This document shows positions 53,743 through 62,154 of a stretch of 64,000 nucleotides of DNA, piece after piece. Within the stretch, counting starts at the first letter, position 1. Each line of letters starts with the position of its first letter. Both the position numbers and the translations under genes were made by a program. The DNA is from JACPYM01 sp963699175 (GTDB lineage Bacteria; Acidobacteriota; Blastocatellia; RBC074). The notes beneath the pieces are model-generated. The model made no database searches. It was not told the DNA's origin and was given only the letters and a program-made list of their open reading frames with translations. The stretch spans positions 6,696,001-6,760,000 of the forward strand of contig OY969418.1 in NCBI GenBank assembly GCA_963699175.1, in the 5' to 3' direction.

Positions 53743-55344
53743 ATGAAGAAACTTATTTTTGTGCTGGTGGTATTGTCGGCATTGATCGGTCAGACGGGTT
53801 TTACTCCGCGGATAGGGCGAAGTGGCGAGATCGGCTCTGCCACCCCTCTTCAATATGATCTCGGAACTGGACACCCCCTTCCTTGGGCTGGGCATTGGAA
53901 TTTGGGCGAAGCTGAAGGTGGTTTTAACCCCAGCTACCAAATAAAGCTGATTGAGCAAGGCCATCACATTCTACCCTGGTTTCTTTTACCGAATTGGCAA
54001 GTGAATTCGAAGGATGTGCGTTGGATTAATTACTATGAAGCCCCAATCAAGCAGGCTGCCCGGCTAAAATTGCCGATCGCTCTAGTCTGCACTCAATGGG
54101 AGATTTGGTTATCCGTCGAAGACAGATATTTGAACCTGGGAACTGAGGATAACCCCAATGTAATTACCGTTGATGGTCAGGTTAAACGGATGATTTCTCC
54201 TGTTGGTGGTGTAGAAGCATGGCGCGATGTTGGGCGAAGGTGGACTGACAGCCAAATGATGCGGAAGCTACAAGAATGGTATCCGGACCCACCTTACGTT
54301 TTATTCTTATCTAACAACGAGCACGCTAAGCTGTCTTGGGATAAGGCTGAGGAAGATAAGAGGTACATAGAGAAATATGGTCTAGGGCAAGATGATGAAT
54401 TCAAGCGTAAGCTTGTTGGCGATGGTTGGATAGAACGTTATAGAGTTTTACAAGATGGACTCAGACAGGGATTGAGTAACGAACAGTGGCGCGAAAAGGC
54501 CGTGTTTGTCGGATACAATGCATTTGGCCCCGCCCACTTTGCGCGCTGGGCGGGCTGGCAAAGCTATTCGCTTTACAGTAAGGGAAGAGTTGACCCTGCT
54601 TATTTGGCCTGGGATGGGGCTTCGGTTCCCTTCTACGTTTTTAACTGGAGCGCTATTACTGACCACACAGTCTTCAGCCCGCAAATCGAAGCGATGAACT
54701 GGGTCTTTATGCAGGCGGAAGCGCGGAGGAATCCTGGGTTCTGGTTTGAAATGTCTGTTTGGAACGGCAATGAGCCAGGGGCCGCAAATGACAAGATTGC
54801 CAGTTATGTTAAGCAAGGGCAAAATTACACGCCTGAACGATACAAAGGGCAAGTGCAATTTGGCATGTGGTTGCTGCGGCCAAGATTGGTCAGAGAGTTT
54901 CGTTCCTGGCTAGCTAAGGTGAGCGATTATGAGTCTTACTTTTTGCCTGTTGTTCAAGCGGTTGATCGGGTGCACGAAAACCCTCTGCTGCGAGACTTCT
55001 GGCAAACGGGGAGGCTAGTGACTAATCGTAAGTGGAAACACCCGTATCAAACTGTAGTACCATCGGAATATCAAAGCGCCGACCGATGGTTTTTGCTGGA
55101 CACTTCGTTAGACCCAGAGCGCCCCTGGGAGTTGGGTACGAAAATACCTATATATTCGCTAGCCTTAACCAAGGGGAAGGCCCCTCAACGCCAATGGCTT
55201 GTCTATGCCCATGCGCCGCTGGAGGAGCAGAAGCGGATTACCATAAGCATACCAGAATATCGGCAAATCAAGGTGGATGTGATGATTGGTGGATCGTTTT
55301 ATCTGGTTGATGAAAAATGGCAGCGTGTTACACCTGTTTACTAA
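53743..55344 (+). CDS. Unidentified secreted protein in the polysaccharide locus
   Basis: The 533-residue protein has a signal peptide (KKLIFVLVVLSALIGQTGF), with AGGA about ten bases before the ATG. The body is aromatic-rich and Trp-rich with WAGHWNLGEAEGGFNP, FLLPNWQVNSKDVRWINYYE, YVLFLSNNEHAKLSW and WFEMSVWNGNEPG. The alternation of loops ending in acid/amide residues and WNGNEPG near 335 recalls a TIM-barrel glycoside hydrolase or lyase, but I see no named family. Between glycosyltransferase genes, a role in trimming, modifying or releasing the exported glycan is possible. Confidence 0.78.
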   Translation: MKKLIFVLVVLSALIGQTGFTPRIGRSGEIGSATPLQYDLGTGHPLPWAGHWNLGEAEGGFNPSYQIKLIEQGHHILPWFLLPNWQVNSKDVRWINYYEAPIKQAARLKLPIALVCTQWEIWLSVEDRYLNLGTEDNPNVITVDGQVKRMISPVGGVEAWRDVGRRWTDSQMMRKLQEWYPDPPYVLFLSNNEHAKLSWDKAEEDKRYIEKYGLGQDDEFKRKLVGDGWIERYRVLQDGLRQGLSNEQWREKAVFVGYNAFGPAHFARWAGWQSYSLYSKGRVDPAYLAWDGASVPFYVFNWSAITDHTVFSPQIEAMNWVFMQAEARRNPGFWFEMSVWNGNEPGAANDKIASYVKQGQNYTPERYKGQVQFGMWLLRPRLVREFRSWLAKVSDYESYFLPVVQAVDRVHENPLLRDFWQTGRLVTNRKWKHPYQTVVPSEYQSADRWFLLDTSLDPERPWELGTKIPIYSLALTKGKAPQRQWLVYAHAPLEEQKRITISIPEYRQIKVDVMIGGSFYLVDEKWQRVTPVY

Positions 55345-55413
55345 CTTACCTGGTGGACAAGCCACTAAAATTCTTTTGTATTTTGCTTTTATCCTAGCTG
55401 GCTGTTGAATTGA

Positions 55414-56613
55414 ATGAAGAAAGTGCTATTACTCAGCAACATTCCCTCACCCTATCTGACACCGTTATTTAATCGGCTTGCTCGGAAGCCTGATTGGAAG
55501 TTGGACGTTTGTTATGTGTCTAGTTGGGGCGAGAATGTCGGGTGGCCGGAAGTCCCTGTTCAGCATTATGGCATTAGCGAAAGAGATATTTTAGATAAAC
55601 GGTTTTTATCTCTTAGAAAGTTCGCCCCCCAATCTTCAGCAGCGCTGGCCTTGTTAGAAAGAATATTGCGAGGCCGCCCTGATTATTTGGTTATCTATGG
55701 TTACACAAGGCTACCTCAAGTAGTTGCGCTCGGGTGGTGTTTGTTGACCAGCTTGCCTTTTGCGATAGCAGGCGACTCTACATATTATGCAGATAAGGCG
55801 GCCGGTATAAGGAAGGCTCTGAAAAAATACTGGCTGGGTGTCATTTCCAGATGTGCGGCGGCTATTATTACCGTGGGTAACGCCAGCACGATGTTTTGGG
55901 AAACATACGGAGCACGCTCAGAAAAGCTCTTCAATGCGCCTTTTGCGGTAGACAACGATTTTTTTGCCGCAGAGAGTCAGAAGACAGTTGACCAGGCAGC
56001 AACTTTTCGCCAGCAAAATGGCTGGCAAGGGAAAACGATCTTTCTCTATGTAGGGCGGCTGATCAAAAGAAAAAATGTTGATTTGCTAATTCGCGCAATC
56101 CAACAACTCGATGACGGAAACGTAACAGCAGTAATAGTCGGCTCCGGGGAAGAACGAACAGCCTTAGAGGCGTTGGCTGCAGGAGATCAGCGAATTCATT
56201 TTGCGGGTAGTATCAGTCAAGCAGAGCTGCCGTTTTATTACGCCTTGGCGGACGTGCTGGTTTTGCCCGCCCGCGCGGAGCCTTGGGGGCTAGTGGTGAA
56301 TGAAGCTATGGCGTGCGGGTTAGCCGTAATCACGCATTGGCAATGTGGCGCTGCGTTGGATTTAGTAACAGCAGACAATGGGATTTTACTAAGCGGGTTT
56401 ACGGCTGGTGAATTAACTGTCGCGCTGAAATCCATTGCTTCAGATGAGCAAAGGCTGCGCCAGATGCAACAGCGGTCACGTGAGAAGATTGCTAGTTGGT
56501 CGTTTGAGAATGCTGCTTTGTCTATTCAGCAGGCGGTTGAGGTGTCCTCCGAGCAGATGGCTTTGCCCGTCAAGACGACAGCGACGCGGCACGATTGGGA
56601 GAGGCCAAGATGA
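55414..56613 (+). CDS. GT4 family glycosyltransferase
   Basis: The 399-residue transferase has KVLLLSNIPSPYLTPLFNRL at the N-terminus and the GT4 C-terminal core TIFLYVGRLIKRKNVDLLI, VIVGSGEER, and LPARAEPWGLVVNEAMACG near 285-305 with the EX7E acids. The stop overlaps the next start by ATGA. AT-rich like its neighbours. Confidence 0.92.
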   Translation: MKKVLLLSNIPSPYLTPLFNRLARKPDWKLDVCYVSSWGENVGWPEVPVQHYGISERDILDKRFLSLRKFAPQSSAALALLERILRGRPDYLVIYGYTRLPQVVALGWCLLTSLPFAIAGDSTYYADKAAGIRKALKKYWLGVISRCAAAIITVGNASTMFWETYGARSEKLFNAPFAVDNDFFAAESQKTVDQAATFRQQNGWQGKTIFLYVGRLIKRKNVDLLIRAIQQLDDGNVTAVIVGSGEERTALEALAAGDQRIHFAGSISQAELPFYYALADVLVLPARAEPWGLVVNEAMACGLAVITHWQCGAALDLVTADNGILLSGFTAGELTVALKSIASDEQRLRQMQQRSREKIASWSFENAALSIQQAVEVSSEQMALPVKTTATRHDWERPR

Positions 56614-58010
56614 TCGTTGCCGGAGTTCTGCTTGCCACAATTCTATGGTTGCTCATCTACCGGTTGAAGGATCGGTTTATTCGGGCCTATGGCGCGTTTT
56701 TCTTTGTGCTGCTCTTTTTCGTGGTAAACAAAGGCTCGCTCGATCAATTAGCTTTTTTTTCGCAAGATGCTTTAAGTCCGATGAGCTTGTTACGCTGGCT
56801 GACGTTGGGTGTGTTGGTCGTGGTATCGTTGCGAATGCGTAGACCCGGCTCTTTCCGAGTGGATGTCTTGTTAGCCGTGTTAGCGAGTTTGTTTTTGCTC
56901 GATATTATGCTTTCGACTCTCTATGCCGAAGATACGAGCTACTCGTTTATGCGTGCGCTCAGCTTTGTCTTGATGGCGATAGCAGTCTTTACCGGCTTCG
57001 TCTTTTTTCTGCACTTGCGGACGAATTGTTTGAACTTTTTCCGCCTACACTATTACATAACCTTATGCCTGCTTCCTACCGCAATGCTATTGCATCTGGC
57101 TGGCCTACACGAATATGGAGCAGCAGTGGTGATGGGTCAATATGCCGGGCCTTTCAGCAATCAAAATCTATTCGGCATCTTTTCCGCCCTGGTTACGCCT
57201 TATGTAATCTTCCATTGGCAGGTGGAGGCTGTAACGAAGTGGCAGCGGTACTTTGACGCAGGTTTATTATTAGCAACCTTGACAGGCTTATGGCTGTCGA
57301 ACTCGCGCGGGGGGCTGCTGGCAATGTTGGTTGCCATAGCCAGCTACTTTTTCGTCGTCAACCTGGAGAGCCGCCTGAAAATCCTTACTTTGTCTATTTG
57401 CGCGGTTCTGTTATTAGCCTTTTTCCCTAAGTTGCAAGGTAACGCCATCTCATTTATCCGAAAAGATACGGCTGAGCGCGCGGAGGTGAAAAACGTAGCG
57501 GAGCAATTTTATGAAGAGCGCCGATATAGCATGTGGGCTGGTGTTTTCCCACTTTATTGGAAAGAGAAGATGACGGGTTATGGTTTTGCTTCGTCACATT
57601 TACTGACCTTTGCTTTTACGGCTGATAAAGAAGCAGGCAGGCATGTTCATAACAGTTATTTGGAGTTATTCGGCGACTTGGGTTTGCCCGGGATCACGCT
57701 CTTGTTACTGATCTTATACCGTGTGGTCGCGCATGGCCTTACTTTACTGCACCGGCGCGACAATGCACTGCAACGAAATATCAACGCTGTCTTCATCGCA
57801 GTCTTTGCAGCAGGCGCGGTAAACGCCGTGTTTGAGAGTTGGATGTTTTCAGTAGGCAATCTGATATCGCTGATGTTTTGGGGGCCAGTGGCGGGTATCG
57901 TGGCACAGTGGGCTTGGAGCAGAAGACTTGTATTTGACCACGTGCTTGTTACTGGCGCAAAAAGCGAATACGCGAGTGGCGGATACCAGCCGCAGCTTGG
58001 GCACGAATAA
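56610..58010 (+). CDS. O-antigen ligase/polymerase-family membrane protein (second copy)
   Basis: The ATG at 56610, after GGGAGAGG, gives 466 residues and overlaps the previous stop (ATGA). About ten membrane segments; the Wzy_C block has AGPFSNQNLFGIFSAL, LWLSNSRGGLLAMLVAI and the periplasmic GYGFASSHLLTF followed by HVHNSYLELFGDLGLPG near 360. A likely repeat-unit polymerase or ligase for the product of the cluster. A second one lies at 38082-39350 on the other strand. Confidence 0.88.
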   Translation: MIVAGVLLATILWLLIYRLKDRFIRAYGAFFFVLLFFVVNKGSLDQLAFFSQDALSPMSLLRWLTLGVLVVVSLRMRRPGSFRVDVLLAVLASLFLLDIMLSTLYAEDTSYSFMRALSFVLMAIAVFTGFVFFLHLRTNCLNFFRLHYYITLCLLPTAMLLHLAGLHEYGAAVVMGQYAGPFSNQNLFGIFSALVTPYVIFHWQVEAVTKWQRYFDAGLLLATLTGLWLSNSRGGLLAMLVAIASYFFVVNLESRLKILTLSICAVLLLAFFPKLQGNAISFIRKDTAERAEVKNVAEQFYEERRYSMWAGVFPLYWKEKMTGYGFASSHLLTFAFTADKEAGRHVHNSYLELFGDLGLPGITLLLLILYRVVAHGLTLLHRRDNALQRNINAVFIAVFAAGAVNAVFESWMFSVGNLISLMFWGPVAGIVAQWAWSRRLVFDHVLVTGAKSEYASGGYQPQLGHE

Positions 58011-58052
58011 GTTAGTGAAAAGAGCTGACCGGCAATGGGGTAATGTTGAATA

Positions 58053-59249
58053 GTGGTGAATGTGTTGCTGAATGCCTTGGCTTCGACTGCTGGCGGCGGT
58101 TTGACTTATTTGCAAAATGTGCTGCCGCGTTTGGGTCAGAGTGAGGGCGACTATCATTATTGGCTGCTGGCACCGCCAGAGCAGTTAGACAGTTATCGCT
58201 GTTTTGCCAGTGACTGTTTGAAGATCGAGACTATCTCTACCTTTAACAGAATCCTGGCGCGAATGTGGTGGGAGCAGACGGGGCTACGTCACTTTGTTAA
58301 AGCGCGGCAGATTGATGTGCTGATTTCACTCGGCAACTTCGCGTTGTTTGCCTCGTCTGTCCCACAGATTCTGTTTAATCGCAATGCACTTTATTTTTCG
58401 CCCTACTTCGAAGCCGATTTGCGACAGCGCGGATGTTATGGCGACCTTTTGAGTCATCAACTGAAGAGCCGGTTGGCCAGGCTTTCGATCAGCCAGGCAC
58501 AGATCAATGTCACGCCGACGGCAGCTTTTGCTCAAGCCATTCAGACTGCCGGCTTTCCGCATAAGGAGTTTTCCATCATCCCTTTTGGCTTTGACATCAC
58601 AAGCTTCGTCGCCAACCAAGAGTCGCTGCCTGAAGCTCAGCTTGCCCAACTCAAGCACGCGCCAGATTGCCTACGCATTCTCTATGTTAGCCACTACAAC
58701 TATTATCGCAACTTCGAGACACTGCTGGGTGCGTTGCCGTTAATCAAGCGCGCAGTACAGGAGCACATAGGCAAATCGGTGCAATTGGTTTTGACCACTG
58801 ATCTACAGCACGGCGCAGTCTACGGTGGCTATGATGCGACAGCGGCAGCAGAGTTGATCGAGCGACTTGGTGTGCGTGCAGACATTGCGATGTTGGGTAA
58901 TGTGCCTTATGACAAGCTGCATCAACTTTACCGGCTGTGCGACGCGTTCATTTGCCCGTCGTATGCAGAGAGCTTTGGCCATCCGCTGGTCGAAGCGATG
59001 GCGATGAGGGTGCCGGTAGTGGCCGCCGACCTGCCCGTGCACCGTGAAGTGTGCGCGGACGCAGCGGTTTATTTTGAGGTTTTTGATGAGCGCGCGTTGG
59101 CCGCGCAGTGCGTGCGCGTTCTGACTGAACAGCCTTTGCGTGAGACGCTTCGTGAGCGTGGCTTGCGCCGTAGCCAAGAGTTTTCTTGGGATGAACATTG
59201 TCGGCAATTGGCCGATTTGATCCGGCGCTGTACTGCGCGCGCCGCTTGA
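58053..59249 (+). CDS. GT4 family glycosyltransferase
   Basis: The start is a GTG at 58053, 42 bases after the previous stop. The 398-residue protein has VNVLLNALASTAGGGLTYLQNVLPRL at the N-terminus and the GT4 core LRILYVSHYNYYRNFETLLGAL, MLGNVPYDKLHQLYRLCDAFICPSYAESFGHPLVEAMAMRVPVV near 300, with Glu acids for EX7E. The GC content rises again toward the end of this gene. Confidence 0.9.
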   Translation: MVNVLLNALASTAGGGLTYLQNVLPRLGQSEGDYHYWLLAPPEQLDSYRCFASDCLKIETISTFNRILARMWWEQTGLRHFVKARQIDVLISLGNFALFASSVPQILFNRNALYFSPYFEADLRQRGCYGDLLSHQLKSRLARLSISQAQINVTPTAAFAQAIQTAGFPHKEFSIIPFGFDITSFVANQESLPEAQLAQLKHAPDCLRILYVSHYNYYRNFETLLGALPLIKRAVQEHIGKSVQLVLTTDLQHGAVYGGYDATAAAELIERLGVRADIAMLGNVPYDKLHQLYRLCDAFICPSYAESFGHPLVEAMAMRVPVVAADLPVHREVCADAAVYFEVFDERALAAQCVRVLTEQPLRETLRERGLRRSQEFSWDEHCRQLADLIRRCTARAA

Positions 59250-59254
59250 GCAAG

Positions 59255-60178
59255 ATGGCAGACAAGTTCCCTCTATCCGTCATCGTCTCGGTCAAAAACG
59301 AAGAGCGCAATCTGGCGGCGTGTCTCGTTAGCGTGGTCTGGGCAGACGACGTCTGGGTGGTGGACTCGCACAGCACGGATGGCACGGTAGAGATTGCCGA
59401 ACAACACGGCGCGCAGGTGGCGCAATTCGATTACGCTGGCGGATTCCCGAAGAAAAAGAACTGGGCGTTGGAGACATTGCCATTGCGTCACGAGTGGGTT
59501 TTGTTACTTGACGCCGATGAGCGTGTGCCGCCGGAACTGGCGGCGGAGATTCGCGCGGCGCTGACCAGCGCGGACAAGATTGACGGCTATTATCTCAATC
59601 GCAAACTGATTTTCTTAGGCCGTTGGATCAAGCACTGCGGCTGGTATCCGAGTTGGAATCTGCGGCTGTTCAAACATCGGCTAGGCCGGTTTGAAAGACT
59701 CATAGTAGAAGATGTCGAACAGGCGGGTGATGTTGAAGTGCACGAACACGTCGTGCTTAACGGACGCACAGCCTATTTGCAACACGATTTGTTGCACGAA
59801 GATTTCAAAAGCATTTTTCATTTTGTCGAACGCCACAATCGTTACTCGAGTTGGGAGGCGCGCGTGTACGCCAATTTCGCGAGCGGCGTGGCGGGCGAGC
59901 AGAACATCGGCGCCTCACTGTTCGGCTCGCCGTTAGAACGCAAACGCTTTATCAAACACTGCTGGGCGCGGCTGCCATTTCGTCCGTTGCTAAGGTTTTT
60001 GTGGATGTACATCATCAAGCTGGGCTTTCTCGACGGAAGACCCGGCTTGATCTTTTGTACTCTGCTGACGATGCACGAGGCGGTGATTGCCGCAAAGATG
60101 TACGAGCAAGCGTTATTGGCGGCAACCCACCGCGCGCCGCACGATGCCAAAGAAACCGAGGTTGTGACGGAACGCTGA
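59255..60178 (+). CDS. GT2 family glycosyltransferase, WaaE/KdtX-like
   Basis: The ATG at 59255 gives 307 residues. PLSVIVSVKNEERNLAACLVSV, DSHSTDGT, QFDYAGGFPKKKNWALE and LLLDADERV near 88 are typical of the lipopolysaccharide core-type beta-glycosyltransferases. The late segment HDLLHEDFKSIFHFVERHNRYS is characteristic of that subfamily. It is 4 bases before the next gene. Confidence 0.9.
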   Translation: MADKFPLSVIVSVKNEERNLAACLVSVVWADDVWVVDSHSTDGTVEIAEQHGAQVAQFDYAGGFPKKKNWALETLPLRHEWVLLLDADERVPPELAAEIRAALTSADKIDGYYLNRKLIFLGRWIKHCGWYPSWNLRLFKHRLGRFERLIVEDVEQAGDVEVHEHVVLNGRTAYLQHDLLHEDFKSIFHFVERHNRYSSWEARVYANFASGVAGEQNIGASLFGSPLERKRFIKHCWARLPFRPLLRFLWMYIIKLGFLDGRPGLIFCTLLTMHEAVIAAKMYEQALLAATHRAPHDAKETEVVTER

Positions 60179-60182
60179 AAAT

Positions 60183-62132
60183 ATGTGCGGCATCAGTGGC
60201 ATAGCAGGAACTAGCGCGCGCGCCGCCATCGAGCAGATGACGCAGCGACTCGCGCATCGCGGGCCGGATGATGAAGGCATTGCGTTCTTCCCGCGCCACC
60301 AACTGGCGCTCGGCCATCGCCGGTTGAGCGTGATTGATCTGTCGCCGCAAGGGCGTCAGCCGATGAGCAACGAAGACGGTACTATCTGGCTCAGCTTCAA
60401 CGGCGAGATTTACAATTACTGCGCCTTGCAAGCAGCGCTCGATCCAGCGCGCCATCGCTTTGTTTCCGAGACTGATTCTGAAGTCATTCTGCACTTGTAC
60501 GAAGAGCGTGGCGCTGCGGCTTTCAAGGCGCTCAACGGGATGTTTGCGCTGGCGCTTTACGATGCCGAGCGTGAGCGTGTGTGGTTGGTGCGCGATCAAT
60601 TGGGAATCAAGCCGCTCTATTACGCCGAAGTAAGTGGCCAGTTTCTCTTCGGTTCGGAGATCAAAGCGATCTTGGCGGCGGATTGTTATACGCCGGAAGT
60701 GGATTGGCAGTCCGTCAGTGATTTCTTCTCGTTTCTCTACGTACCTGCGCCGCAAACGATCTTTCGCGGTGTGCGGCAGTTGCCGCCAGCACATTGGCTG
60801 GAGTATGACCTGCGCACGCGACGCATAGTGCGGATCGAACGATACTGGCGAGTGACGCAGCCAGGACAACGGGCGTATTCGGGTGACGCAGATGAATTGC
60901 AACGAGAGTTGCGCACGGCCATGACCAACGCGGTGCACAGCCAGATGGTCAGCGACGTGCCGTTGGGAGCATTTCTTTCAGGCGGCATTGATTCGAACGT
61001 GATCGTCGGGCTGATGGCGCAACAATCTCGCCAGCCGGTCAAAACTTTCACGGTGCTGTTTGAAGGCGCGGGACTGGATTATTACGACGAACGTGTTGAG
61101 GCGCAGCGTGTGGCGCAACGGTTCGGCACGGAACATCACGAGTTGCCAATAGACCTGACGCAGCCCGAAGAGATGCTCGACCTGGTCGAATATTTTGACC
61201 AGCCATTCGGCAACACGACCTTCTATCTGACTTACCTGTTATCGAAGTACACCCGCGAACACGTGACGGTTGCGTTGTCGGGCGTGGGCGGGGACGAGTT
61301 ATTTGCTGGCTATCCGCGTTATCGCGCGGTGCAGGCGGCGTGTTACTTGCGGCTGGTTCCGCCGGTGTTGGCGCGGGCGGCGTTAGCTGCACTCTCGCCG
61401 TGGCGGGACGACTTTGCCAACCGGCGTTGGCAGCGTGTGCGCGCTTTGTTATCGGGCTTGGATCGTGATCCGGCGACGCAGTACTTGCAGTGGGTCTATT
61501 ATTTGAACGAAGAGCGCAAGGCGAAGTTGTTGCGACCGCGCGAGACCGCGACGCAACCGGCCCAGCGCATCTTGCAGGAACAGCTTGAAAACATTCCTGC
61601 TGATTGGGAAGAGGGAAATCGTTTCTCGTTTCTTGATGTGGAGACTTTTCTGCCGGATAACTTGCTGGAATATTCCGACAAGATGAGTATGGCGTGGGCG
61701 CTGGAATTGCGCGTGCCCTACCTTGATCCACATGTGGTTGAGTTGGCCTTTCGCATTCCTTTCCGGCAGAAGCTCAATTGGCGCGGCAGCAAGAGGATTT
61801 TGCGCGAAACTTTTGCCGATTTGATACCAGACAATAATCGGAAAGTAACTAAAAAGGGTTTCAACCTGCCGCTGGGCAACTGGATGCGTAACAGGTTTGA
61901 TAACCAGTTCGACGCATTGTTACCGCGCAGTTATGTTGAGCGCGAAGGCATTTTTAACTACGATTACATTAATTTTCTGCGTGAGGAACATCGGCACGGA
62001 CAGCGCGATAATGCTTATGAGTTATTCGCCATCTTGATCTTCGATACCTGGTATCGCAAGTACATCACGCATAGCCTGCCGCTGAAGTTTGGTTCAACTC
62101 CCAAACCGTTAGTTACGCATTGCCAAGCTTGA
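60183..62132 (+). CDS. asnB: Asparagine synthase-like amidotransferase (second copy)
   Basis: The 649-residue enzyme opens MCGISGIAG with catalytic Cys2, then LAHRGPDDEGIAF and HRRLSVIDLSPQGRQP. The pyrophosphate loop is SGGIDSN near 265, one residue (Asn for Ser) off the first copy, with SGVGGDELFAGYPRY and ELRVPYLDPHVVE. The two copies flank the glycosyltransferase block, so one may amidate a sugar acid in the glycan. It is followed 22 bases later by the oxidoreductase gene. Confidence 0.9.
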   Translation: MCGISGIAGTSARAAIEQMTQRLAHRGPDDEGIAFFPRHQLALGHRRLSVIDLSPQGRQPMSNEDGTIWLSFNGEIYNYCALQAALDPARHRFVSETDSEVILHLYEERGAAAFKALNGMFALALYDAERERVWLVRDQLGIKPLYYAEVSGQFLFGSEIKAILAADCYTPEVDWQSVSDFFSFLYVPAPQTIFRGVRQLPPAHWLEYDLRTRRIVRIERYWRVTQPGQRAYSGDADELQRELRTAMTNAVHSQMVSDVPLGAFLSGGIDSNVIVGLMAQQSRQPVKTFTVLFEGAGLDYYDERVEAQRVAQRFGTEHHELPIDLTQPEEMLDLVEYFDQPFGNTTFYLTYLLSKYTREHVTVALSGVGGDELFAGYPRYRAVQAACYLRLVPPVLARAALAALSPWRDDFANRRWQRVRALLSGLDRDPATQYLQWVYYLNEERKAKLLRPRETATQPAQRILQEQLENIPADWEEGNRFSFLDVETFLPDNLLEYSDKMSMAWALELRVPYLDPHVVELAFRIPFRQKLNWRGSKRILRETFADLIPDNNRKVTKKGFNLPLGNWMRNRFDNQFDALLPRSYVEREGIFNYDYINFLREEHRHGQRDNAYELFAILIFDTWYRKYITHSLPLKFGSTPKPLVTHCQA

Positions 62133-62154
62133 TGTTCAACTGTCTCTTTATCCA

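Noticed and set aside
60015..60938. A 307-codon open frame on the minus strand
   Set aside because: It overlaps the start of the second amidotransferase gene and the end of a GT2 gene, both well supported.
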